The notes: generated by a model not told the origin, from the sequence alone. A stretch of DNA of 5,373 nt from Desulfovibrio sp. (GCA_009773975.1 VSMX01000146.1:1-5373), one strand, 5' to 3'; positions 1 to 4,822 are shown, counted from the stretch's first letter. A program made the numbers and translations.

Positions 1-72
1 CTGGTGCTGGCATCAGTCTCAGACACGTTCTACCTCCTGGGTATGAACTTGTCCGTTTTAATTGGGGGCTAG
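1..72 (+). CDS. 3' end of a gene truncated by the window edge (hypothetical)
   Basis: Reading from base 1 in frame 1 gives 23 codons and then a TAG stop at 70-72. The visible tail is largely apolar (LVLASVSDTFYLLGMNLSVL, then IGG), so it could be a membrane segment or a buried C-terminus. No family is recognisable from so little. The stop lies only 4 bases before the tRNA-like att core at 77-110. If the window comes from an excised or circular phage genome, this would be the last gene before attP, a common arrangement of late genes, attP and int. With only 72 bases, an open frame of this length could also be chance. Confidence 0.3.
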   Translation: MVLASVSDTFYLLGMNLSVLIGG

Positions 73-76
73 AACA

Positions 77-110
77 ACTTGAACCTGGAACCGACCGGTT
101 ATGAGCCGGT
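77..110 (-). other. tRNA-Met (CAT) fragment, candidate attachment-site core
   Basis: On the minus strand, 110-94 folds as a perfect anticodon arm: stem ACCGG, seven-base loop CTCATAA and stem CCGGT, giving anticodon CAT. A five-base variable region follows (93-89), then a T-stem strand CCAGG (88-84) and a T loop TTCAAGT (83-77). The match then stops. The expected CCTGG partner strand is absent (TGTTC is there instead), and no D arm or 5' acceptor precedes the anticodon stem. The stem is not the GGG/CCC type of initiator tRNA, so elongator Met (or the CAT Ile tRNA) is meant. tRNA genes are the usual targets of tyrosine integrases, and int starts about 150 bases away. A core with non-tRNA on both sides fits attP better than attL or attR. 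Confidence 0.65.
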
Positions 111-126
111 TGAAGTATGAATTTTC

Positions 127-157
127 TTGCCCTGCTTTCAGGATGCCATTATATATT
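127..157 (+). promoter_or_regulatory. possible integrase promoter
   Basis: TTGCCC at 127-132 and TATATT at 152-157 (five of six matches to the -10 consensus) are separated by 19 bases, which is longer than ideal. This is the best sigma70-like pair seen between the att core and int. It would give a leader of about 100 bases that carries the GTCGCA repeats. Weak evidence. Confidence 0.25.
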
Positions 158-178
158 TTGCTTGACCGGCAATGATTT

Positions 179-262
179 TTGCGATTTTTCAAGATTGTAT
201 GAGACTGCAGGAATGTCGCAAAAAAGTCGCAAAAGTCGCAGATATGTCGCAATGAGGTCGCA
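179..262. repeat. GTCGCA repeat cluster, candidate integrase arm-type sites
   Basis: GTCGCA occurs five times in direct orientation, at 215-220, 226-231, 235-240, 246-251 and 257-262, giving start-to-start steps of 11, 9, 11 and 11 bases. Most copies are followed by one or more A. An inverted copy, TTGCGA, lies at 179-184 within tttttgcgat. Steps near one helical turn place the copies on one face of the DNA. Tyrosine integrases of the lambda type bind short repeated arm sites with their N-terminal domain, and such sites lie between the core and int. The last copy abuts the GAGG ribosome-binding site (254-257) of int, so occupancy could also repress int. Confidence 0.6.
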
Positions 263-264
263 AA

Positions 265-1398
265 ATGGCAGCCAGAAGATCGACCAAATTCCCGGGCGTT
301 CAAGCCAGGGAAAGCACTGAAAAAAGATACAAAGGCCGTCCTGACGTTTGCTATACGATAGACTACAAAGATGCTTCGGGCAAGCGTGTGCGCAAGGACG
401 TCGGCTGGGCAAGCCAGGGCTTTACAGCCGCGCTTGCGGCAGAAATGCGCGCAAGGCTGATCCACGCCGCCAAAAGCGCACAAGCCATGGGGCAAGTCGC
501 CATGCCAGCGGGACAAGCTCCAACGCTGCTTGAGGCATGGGAGCTTTATCGCAAAGACTGGCTTGAAGCCAAGGGCAAGCGCTTTGCTTATGACCAAAGC
601 CTGATCAACGGGCATCTCGCCCCCATAAAACAAAAGCCTCTCAATCTTATCACGCCCCATGACCTTGATCTCATCATGGCCGACATGCGGCAAAAAGGCT
701 GCGCCGCGCAGACCATCAGACTTGCCATGGGACTCGTCAGCCGGATCATGCGCCGCATGGCTGCCTGGCGTCTTTATGCCGGCCCCATGCCTTTTGAGGG
801 CATAACCCTGCCCAAACTCAACAACCAGCGCGCCCGTTTCCTCACTCCCGATGAAGCCCGCGCGTTGCTTGCCGAAATCAAAAGGCGCAGCAAAAAGACA
901 TGGCTCATGGCCATGATCAGCCTCCATTGCGGTCTGCGCTTTGGAGAGATCGCCAGGCTTTGCTGGAGCGATGTGGACTTTTCGGAGATGTCCCTCCATA
1001 TCAGGGAGGCCAAAAGCGGCTATGGACGCCACGCAGTTCTTACCCAGGACATAGCGGATGCCTTGCGCGATCTTCCGGGCGGTTTGCCCTCTGACCTTCT
1101 TTTCCCATCGAAAAATGGCGGCGTACTGTCCGAAGTGCCGGATACTTTCTCCCGCGCGGTGGACTATCTTGGCCTGAATAGAGGCATAACCGACCGCCGG
1201 CAAAGAATAGTCTTTCATTCCTTGCGCCATACCTATGCCTCCTGGCTTGCCAGGAGCGGCCAGGGCCAGCTTGTGATTGCAGACAGGCTCGGGCACCGCT
1301 CCCTTCAGATGTCCATACGTTATACCCATCTTATGGACAAGACGAGGAAGGAATCGGCTGACGCTATATCGCATATTTTTCATGGTGACCTTCCATAG
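265..1398 (+). CDS. int: phage tyrosine recombinase (integrase)
   Basis: This 377-residue protein has the length and layout of phage integrases of the tyrosine recombinase family. Residues 1-70 look like an arm-binding N-terminal domain (basic start, FPGV, then KRVRKDVGWAS near 40-50). Residues 86-170 form the helical core-binding domain. Residues 190-370 are the catalytic domain. The catalytic residues are all visible: R225 in CGLRFGEI, K250 in REAKSGYG, H318 and R321 in HSLRH, H344 in LGHRS and the nucleophile Y353 in YTHLM. The ATG at 265 is preceded by GAGG at 254-257 with a 7-base gap. The enzyme would catalyse site-specific recombination between the tRNA-like core at 77-110 and a host tRNA-Met gene. 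The gene appears intact. Its last 35 bases are shared with the convergent excisionase-like gene. Confidence 0.95.
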   Translation: MAARRSTKFPGVQARESTEKRYKGRPDVCYTIDYKDASGKRVRKDVGWASQGFTAALAAEMRARLIHAAKSAQAMGQVAMPAGQAPTLLEAWELYRKDWLEAKGKRFAYDQSLINGHLAPIKQKPLNLITPHDLDLIMADMRQKGCAAQTIRLAMGLVSRIMRRMAAWRLYAGPMPFEGITLPKLNNQRARFLTPDEARALLAEIKRRSKKTWLMAMISLHCGLRFGEIARLCWSDVDFSEMSLHIREAKSGYGRHAVLTQDIADALRDLPGGLPSDLLFPSKNGGVLSEVPDTFSRAVDYLGLNRGITDRRQRIVFHSLRHTYASWLARSGQGQLVIADRLGHRSLQMSIRYTHLMDKTRKESADAISHIFHGDLP

Positions 1399-1675
1399 AA
1401 TCGATTGTCAGCACTTTTTGCCGCGCAAGCCAGTCGTCAAGATCCTTGCGCAGGTAAACCACAGCCTTGCCAGATTTGTGGTAGGCCGGACCATGCTTTT
1501 CAACGCGCCACCCGCGCAAGGTATTCCTGGAAATGCCAAGGTATTCCGCCGCCTCGACATCGGTATAGGTGTTTTTCGCACCATTGGATGAAAGCGCCAT
1601 TTTAACGCCGCTTGCCACAGCCCCGGCCACGATTTCGCGCAATTTTTCCGGGCTTAGCATTACAAATTCATTCAT
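1364..1675 (-). CDS. excisionase-like helix-turn-helix protein
   Basis: A protein of 103 residues. Residues about 37-86 match the helix-turn-helix (HTH_17 / MerR-like) domain of phage excisionases and AlpA-type regulators: YTDVEAAEYLGISRNTLRGW, a short wing with GPAYHKSGKAVVY, then LRKDLDDWLA. The N-terminal 30 residues are a probable helix without a recognised domain. The start is the ATG at 1675, which overlaps the stop of the upstream gene as ATGA and has a G-rich stretch (GGGGGC) just upstream. It is the last gene of the minus-strand operon, and its 3' end overlaps the 3' end of int by 35 bases. By position and family, it most likely bends DNA at the att region and turns integrase toward excision. 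A plain transcription regulator is the alternative. Confidence 0.8.
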   Translation of the reverse strand: MNEFVMLSPEKLREIVAGAVASGVKMALSSNGAKNTYTDVEAAEYLGISRNTLRGWRVEKHGPAYHKSGKAVVYLRKDLDDWLARQKVLTIDSMEGHHEKYAI

Positions 1676-2166
1676 TGCTTGCCCCCATAGATGATATCGG
1701 ACATTAGCGCATATGCTGGCCAGGCCAGTTCCCCGGTGCCGTCCCCTGGCTCGGTGATCGCGCGGGCCAGGGTGTGCAGGGTCGTTTCCAGATAGCGCCA
1801 GGCGGATTTTTTCGCGCCCTGGCCATAGATCGGACAGCCGCGCCGGGCATCCCAGACCCAGAAAAGCGACACCCAGGCCAGGCAGACCCACTCCCAGGCC
1901 GCGTCGCGGCCCTGATCCTTCTTCCAGGACTGGAAGGCAAGCCAGGCGGCATCCATGGCGCGCTCGCCGCCACGCGAAAACTTCTGGCTTTTCGTCTGGC
2001 CGCCGCATTCCTCAAGCCAGCGGTCAATCTTTTTCAGCTGCCGCTCCAGCGGCGTCCCTTTATCGGCCGCGAAGGAGTCCAGCAAAATTCTTGTAGTGGA
2101 AAGGGCCGTCAGGGCGATGGTCAGCTGCATGCCGGGAAAGGGGGCGTATTCTGATGAAAAGCTCAT
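1672..2166 (-). CDS. Trp-rich phage protein of unknown function
   Basis: A protein of 164 residues that I do not recognise. It begins MSFSSEYAPFPGMQ. Residues 11-30 are apolar (MQLTIALTALSTTRILLD), 38-62 are charged and helical, and 72-106 are unusually rich in tryptophan, with seven Trp in about 30 residues (for example WEWVCLAWVSLFWVWD at 91-106). That segment could be a membrane-associated or buried helix, although its Trp and charge content is not typical of a transmembrane span. The start at 2166 has GGGAGG five bases upstream and overlaps the stop of the Lar-like gene as ATGA. The stop overlaps the excisionase-like start in the same way. The same frame stays open upstream to about 2649, but that stretch is covered by two better-supported genes. 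Confidence 0.75.
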   Translation of the reverse strand: MSFSSEYAPFPGMQLTIALTALSTTRILLDSFAADKGTPLERQLKKIDRWLEECGGQTKSQKFSRGGERAMDAAWLAFQSWKKDQGRDAAWEWVCLAWVSLFWVWDARRGCPIYGQGAKKSAWRYLETTLHTLARAITEPGDGTGELAWPAYALMSDIIYGGKQ

Positions 2167-2507
2167 CTTGCCCTCCCGAAAAGTTTCTTCCACCAGGGGA
2201 GCGACTGCCGGCCATAAAGGCTGGCCCGCAGCCCAAGGCACTCGGCCTGGCTGCTGGTGAGCCTTGCCTGGACAAGCGCCCTTTCGGCTTCCAGTTTTTC
2301 GATTGAGCGACACTTCTCGCAGGCATCTCCTCTTCTGGGCAGGATGTTCCAGGCCCACTCCGCCTCCGGATATGACGACTTTGGCGGCCCCTGCAGGTGG
2401 CAGTCCGGGCACCAGATGGCAAAAGCAGGGAAAGCCGGATGGCTGGATACGTCCCTGCCTTCGGGGCAAGGACTGCCGCAATTGGGGCAGTATAGCAGGC
2501 GGTTCAT
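2163..2507 (-). CDS. zinc-ribbon protein resembling Lar restriction-alleviation proteins
   Basis: A protein of 114 residues. Residues 1-60 show the pattern of the Lar family: LLYCPNCGS (C7, C10), a second pair in IWCPDCHLQGPP (C33, C36), then an acidic/Ala stretch and WN at 53-54 followed by a basic residue (ILPRRG). In Rac prophage, Lar modulates host type I restriction-modification; that role is transferred here only by resemblance. A third pair (C63, C66) and a probable coiled coil (68-90) follow, which are not part of the small Lar domain, then a basic end with WWKKLFGRAR. The ATG at 2507 has GGAGGT six bases upstream and overlaps the preceding stop as ATGA. Many phage proteins share this zinc-ribbon shape, so the function is uncertain. 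Confidence 0.75.
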   Translation of the reverse strand: MNRLLYCPNCGSPCPEGRDVSSHPAFPAFAIWCPDCHLQGPPKSSYPEAEWAWNILPRRGDACEKCRSIEKLEAERALVQARLTSSQAECLGLRASLYGRQSLPWWKKLFGRAR

Positions 2508-2842
2508 TCTTCCACCTCCACAAATTGAGCCTTTCCTTCCGCGATCCAGCTTTCCGGGATAAAAACCTCATGCGCGTAATCGCAATGGGGACATTTCCAG
2601 CGCAGTTCCAGGACGCGCTTGCCGAAAGTCTGTTCAAGATCATGGCCAACCGTGTGTTCTATCTCGCCGTAGTCGCGGCGCCTGTAAATCTGCGCCACAT
2701 CACCGATTTGAACCGGCAGAGGCGCATGCGGCCTGTCGTTTGCCCAGTCATACTTCGAGGGGGGCGGCGTGGCCAGCAGGCGGAGATATTTATACCCGTA
2801 GTCGGCCTTCCTCTTTGGCGGATCAACTTTCTTCCAGCTCAT
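2504..2842 (-). CDS. hypothetical phage protein with a single CPHC motif
   Basis: A protein of 112 residues that I do not recognise. The N-terminus is basic (MSWKKVDPPKRK). Residues 44-62 (VQIGDVAQIYRRRDYGEIEH) look like a short beta-rich segment. C84 and C87 in RWKCPHCDYAHEVFIPESW form half of a zinc-ribbon knuckle, and histidines at 87-91 or a partner subunit could complete a metal site. The C-terminus is acidic (FVEVEE). The ATG at 2842 overlaps the previous stop (ATGA), with AAGGTGG upstream as the ribosome-binding site. It sits between two other cysteine-rich small proteins in the same transcription unit. This suggests a role in nucleic-acid or protein binding during early phage growth, which is inference only. 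Confidence 0.7.
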   Translation of the reverse strand: MSWKKVDPPKRKADYGYKYLRLLATPPPSKYDWANDRPHAPLPVQIGDVAQIYRRRDYGEIEHTVGHDLEQTFGKRVLELRWKCPHCDYAHEVFIPESWIAEGKAQFVEVEE

Positions 2843-3156
2843 AGCGCCACCTTCATCCTTTGATACTCGTCGCAGGGGCTCATATCTCTATCAAATATCA
2901 CGCGCGGGCACGGGGCATGACGCTTGCCGTCCTCGAAGTTGTGGCAGTTTTTGCATGAGTCTGAAATGTATGAACAGACGGCCTCGTGATTTTTCGCCTC
3001 GCCAAGCGTATCAAAACTATCGCCGCAAGCCTCGCATTCATAGATAAAGTCCTCTTCAACCTCATGATCCGACAAGTGATCTTGTGCCTCGCTTTCATCA
3101 TCGAAGGTCTCTTTGCAGACAGGACAGACATATACAGTCTTTCCAATGATACCCAT
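2839..3156 (-). CDS. small protein with two C2H2/C2HC zinc fingers and a third Cys cluster
   Basis: A protein of 105 residues from the ATG at 3156. The first finger is classical C2H2: C11-x2-C14-x12-H27-x3-H31, with F18 in the usual aromatic place (VCPVCKETFDD). The second has the same spacing with a final Cys: C41-x2-C44-x12-H57-x3-C61. A third group follows (C68, C71, H80, C83, C95), which may bind another zinc. Classical C2H2 spacing is uncommon in bacterial proteins but occurs in phage and Ros-type proteins. Here the helix parts are acidic rather than basic, so protein binding may be as likely as DNA binding. A GTG one codon earlier (3159) would give a four-base overlap with the upstream stop. 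The ATG is preferred because GGAGG then lies seven bases away and the overlap is TGATG. Confidence 0.8.
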   Translation of the reverse strand: MGIIGKTVYVCPVCKETFDDESEAQDHLSDHEVEEDFIYECEACGDSFDTLGEAKNHEAVCSYISDSCKNCHNFEDGKRHAPCPRVIFDRDMSPCDEYQRMKVAL

Positions 3157-3659
3157 CACTCGCCCTCCGTATCCGGAACTTCGGGCAGGCCCGTCATGCC
3201 CTCGTATATCTGGCCTGTCGTGTCGCGCAGTTCAAGCACGCGGCGCAGTTCGCCCACGCAGCAGATCATGGCTCTTTTGGAGCAGGCCAGCCTGAAAAAA
3301 TACTCATCGCCCGGATAGACTTGCAGATACTCCCCAAGGCTCAAAAGGAACTTGGCCTGCCATTCGGCAATGTCCTTCCAAAGCTGGTCGCCCGGAGTTT
3401 TCTCCAAAAATTCTCGAAGATCCCGAATGTCCCTCAAGCAGTAAGCCGCCATCACAGACGGCAGCATGGGCGTCTGCTCGTCCCATGCCAGATACTGCCT
3501 CGCCTTGAGGCAATCCTCAACGCCGCCCTTGTAAGGCGCGCGCAGGACGTATTTCACGGCGTTGCCGAGGCAGAAGCCCAGGTGGCGCGTGATCTCGATG
3601 GGCTGCACTGGATACACGGTATAATGGGCAGGTGAGCGTATGAAGTCGTTTTTATCCAT
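3156..3659 (-). CDS. DUF3310 family protein with a long C-terminal extension
   Basis: A protein of 167 residues. Residues 9-60 match the DUF3310 (SaV-like) phage family: SPAHY, then PIEITRHLGFCLGNAVKYVL followed by RAPYKGG, and VEDCLKARQYLAWD. Family members are common in phage early and replication regions. Some are labelled nucleotide kinase, without proof that I know of. Usual members are often little longer than this domain. Here about 100 further residues follow, mostly helical (for example RDIRDLREFLEK and WQAKFLLSLGEYLQVY), ending in an acidic tail PDTEGE. The ATG at 3659 has AAGGA upstream. Its first eight bases overlap the end of the small membrane-protein gene. The TGA at 3158-3156 runs into the next ATG. 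Confidence 0.85.
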   Translation of the reverse strand: MDKNDFIRSPAHYTVYPVQPIEITRHLGFCLGNAVKYVLRAPYKGGVEDCLKARQYLAWDEQTPMLPSVMAAYCLRDIRDLREFLEKTPGDQLWKDIAEWQAKFLLSLGEYLQVYPGDEYFFRLACSKRAMICCVGELRRVLELRDTTGQIYEGMTGLPEVPDTEGE

Positions 3660-3780
3660 TTTTCCTTTCCCTCACTTCCCTGGCCATGTCGGCAAGATGT
3701 TTTTGCCAAGCGATTTCTGTTGCGATTACATGGACAAAGCCAAGGGCCACAGCCAGGGTCAAAAAGACAAGTATGGTCAT
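3652..3780 (-). CDS. 42-residue single-span membrane protein
   Basis: The ATG at 3780 opens 42 codons ending in TAA at 3654-3652. Residues 2-21 are an almost uncharged hydrophobic run (TILVFLTLAVALGFVHVIAT). A charged tail of about 20 residues follows (EIAWQKHLADMAREVRERKN), so one membrane span with a soluble tail is expected. The start has GGAGG five bases upstream. It overlaps the preceding gene's stop as ATGA, and its own stop overlaps the start of the DUF3310 gene by eight bases. These overlaps on both sides, together with the clean hydrophobic profile, make it a real gene in spite of its size. Family unknown. Small phage membrane proteins include holin-like, superinfection-exclusion and envelope-modifying types, but nothing here picks one. 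Confidence 0.75.
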   Translation of the reverse strand: MTILVFLTLAVALGFVHVIATEIAWQKHLADMAREVRERKNG

Positions 3781-3929
3781 GAGGCCCTCCGGGATATGCG
3801 GGAAAGCAGATCAAGCATCTCCTTGTGCGTGGCCATGACGTGGATGGTCGCGCCCTCAAGACGCAGGGTATAGTGGACTCTAAATCCGGCCTTGACCGGC
3901 ACCAGTGAAGTGGGGTAAACAATCTTCAT
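3777..3929 (-). CDS. 50-residue hypothetical protein, first of the overlapping gene chain
   Basis: The ATG at 3929 opens 50 codons ending in TGA at 3779-3777. AAGGAG lies eight bases before the start, a strong ribosome-binding site. The protein begins MKIVYPTSLVPVKAGF, continues with what look like two beta strands (RVHYTLRLEGATIHVMA) and ends in a basic helix (EMLDLLSRISRRAS). I recognise no family. The stop overlaps the start of the membrane-protein gene (ATGA), so the two are probably translationally coupled. The 55-base gap in front of it, with a hairpin, separates it from the CII-like gene. Confidence 0.75.
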   Translation of the reverse strand: MKIVYPTSLVPVKAGFRVHYTLRLEGATIHVMATHKEMLDLLSRISRRAS

Positions 3930-3956
3930 CCAATTAACTCCTTATTTTTGGATACG

Positions 3957-3990
3957 CCCGTTCTGCTCGCTACAGGACGGGTTTTTATTT
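3957..3990 (+). terminator. plus-strand intrinsic terminator inside the minus-strand operon
   Basis: CCCGTTCTG (3957-3965) pairs with CAGGACGGG (3973-3981) through nine pairs including one U-G, with a seven-base loop. TTTTTATTT follows at 3982-3990. The T run makes it directional for plus-strand transcripts. Read on the minus strand, the stem has a C-A mismatch and no T run after it. The last bases overlap the stop codon of the CII-like gene (3985-3987). No plus-strand gene ends here. Confidence 0.6.
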
Positions 3991-4449
3991 GTACTGTTCC
4001 TCATGGGTTTTCCTCGCCAGGGTAATCATGCCAAGGATGGCTTCCACAGCCTCGTGGCCCTCCTTGATTATCCGATCCAGCTGATCCTTCGGGATATCTC
4101 CATCCGAAATGTCCTTGGCCGTCTCGGCCGCAAACTCGCCAAACTCTTTCACGCTCGCCGCAAGCTGCTTCATGAGCGGCGCGGGGTCTTCCGCTGCTTT
4201 CGGCAGGGGGATGTAAACCCCGCCGCGCTGTCTGGCCAGAATGGTCAGCGGCAAGTCGGAGTCGCAGATGTCCATGATGGGCAGGATCATGTCCGCACCC
4301 AGCTTGTGGCCGGGCTGGCGTGATGTTTCGCTCATCATCGTTGCGTATTTCTTGCCCAGAAGCTCGGCAATCGTGGCCGCGTCCAGGCCGGACGGCGCGT
4401 TGGTCACCACCTGGTGGCAGACTGCGGCAAGGGACGGATACTCTTTCAT
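3985..4449 (-). CDS. phage regulatory protein CII-like (CP76 family)
   Basis: A protein of 154 residues. Residues 5-80 resemble the phage regulatory protein CII (CP76) family: an N-terminal helix (LAAVCHQVVTNAP), a helix-turn-helix-like segment (DAATIAELLGKKYATMMSET), the typical GHKLGADMILPIMD and then ICDSDLPLTILARQRG. The rest (90-154) is helical and partly charged, perhaps for oligomerisation. Family members control the choice between lysogeny and lytic growth in P2-like and related phages. The chosen ATG at 4449 has GAGG seven bases upstream. The frame is open further upstream, but only through sequence that belongs to the preceding gene. It is the second gene of the minus-strand unit, 61 bases after the helix-turn-helix gene. 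Confidence 0.8.
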   Translation of the reverse strand: MKEYPSLAAVCHQVVTNAPSGLDAATIAELLGKKYATMMSETSRQPGHKLGADMILPIMDICDSDLPLTILARQRGGVYIPLPKAAEDPAPLMKQLAASVKEFGEFAAETAKDISDGDIPKDQLDRIIKEGHEAVEAILGMITLARKTHEEQYK

Positions 4450-4510
4450 GCTAAAACCTCGTGCGCGTTTGCGCGAACTTCTTTTGCGTGGCCGGAAGCC
4501 GATTTTTGGG

Positions 4511-4765
4511 TTATGCCGATTGCAGGACGGTCGGGGTCGTGCGTTTTTTTCGCGGCCCGGAAATTTTGTGCACGGGCCTTGGCAGCAGGTCGTCCGGTAT
4601 GCCAAACTTCACCAGCTGGTCATAGCGCCAGGGGGGGATGGTCTCCGCCTTCATGATCTTGCAGACATTCTGGAGCGAAGTCTCCATTTTCCTGGCCAGA
4701 TCGGCCTTGGTCAGACCCTGCCGTTTAAGCCATAGCTCTAACATCTCTTGCCGGGTTAGGTCCAT
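4511..4765 (-). CDS. small helix-turn-helix (XRE/Cro-like) regulator
   Basis: A protein of 84 residues. Residues 5-55 fit a short XRE-type helix-turn-helix fold: MLELWLKRQG, LTKADLARKMETSLQNVCKI (helices 2 and 3) and IPPWRYDQLVKFGIPDDLL. A basic tail follows (HKISGPRKKRTTP). AGGAG lies eight bases before the ATG at 4765. As the first gene of the minus-strand early operon, facing a divergent promoter region with inverted repeats, it is placed like a Cro or antirepressor gene. It probably binds one of the palindromes at 4795-4826 and so controls its own promoter (inference). It could equally be the lysogeny repressor, although 84 residues is short for that. Confidence 0.8.
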   Translation of the reverse strand: MDLTRQEMLELWLKRQGLTKADLARKMETSLQNVCKIMKAETIPPWRYDQLVKFGIPDDLLPRPVHKISGPRKKRTTPTVLQSA

Positions 4766-4782
4766 TCGTGTTACTCCTACAA

Positions 4783-4811
4783 TTGACAGGATTTATAAGC
4801 TTATTTGTTGT
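4783..4811 (+). promoter_or_regulatory. candidate rightward promoter of the 83-residue gene
   Basis: A perfect -35 hexamer TTGACA stands at 4783-4788. Seventeen bases later there is only a poor -10 match (TGTTGT, 4806-4811). A strong -35 with a weak -10 is typical of promoters that need an activator. The -10 region lies inside the inverted repeat 4804-4826, so a bound protein there could block it. Confidence 0.4.
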
Positions 4812-4822
4812 AACATCTTCAA
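4793..4822 (-). promoter_or_regulatory. candidate leftward promoter of the early operon
   Basis: On the minus strand, TTGAAG (4822-4817) and TTATAA (4798-4793) are 18 bases apart. Initiation would fall near 4786-4780, just upstream of the AGGAG of the helix-turn-helix gene, giving a leader of about 15-20 bases. The -35 lies in the right half of the 4804-4826 inverted repeat and the -10 overlaps the 4795-4804 palindrome. Confidence 0.45.

Noticed and set aside
200..262. The GTCGCA repeats as a CRISPR array or replication origin iterons
   Set aside because: The units are six to seven bases with spacers of only three to five bases, unlike CRISPR. No replication initiator gene is in the window, while an integrase gene starts right after the repeats.
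117..320. A 67-codon plus-strand frame starting before int
   Set aside because: It translates the GTCGCA repeat array as a run of Ser, Lys and Arg and overlaps the start of int. No good ribosome site was seen.
58..1383. A 441-codon open frame on the minus strand across the whole integrase gene
   Set aside because: It is antisense to a complete integrase with all catalytic residues, shows no recognisable domain and runs through the att core and repeats. It is a by-product of the codon use of int.
1676..2008. Upstream extension of the excisionase-like gene to 2008 (214 codons)
   Set aside because: It lies within the Trp-rich gene in another frame. The ATG at 1675 with the ATGA overlap gives the normal size for the family.
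2167..2649. Upstream extension of the 1672-2166 gene to 2649 (325 codons)
   Set aside because: The added part overlaps most of the Lar-like gene and the end of the CPHC gene in another frame, while the ATG at 2166 has a strong ribosome site and the ATGA overlap seen at the other junctions.
4466..4486. GC-rich inverted repeat (GCGCG...CGCG) between the two regulator genes
   Set aside because: The possible stem is only four to five bases, with no T run and no match to known sites. It is too weak to call a terminator or operator.
4450..4605. Upstream extension of the CII-like gene to 4605 (206 codons)
   Set aside because: The added residues are basic and low in complexity, overlap the helix-turn-helix gene and precede a family-like N-terminus with its own ribosome site at 4449.
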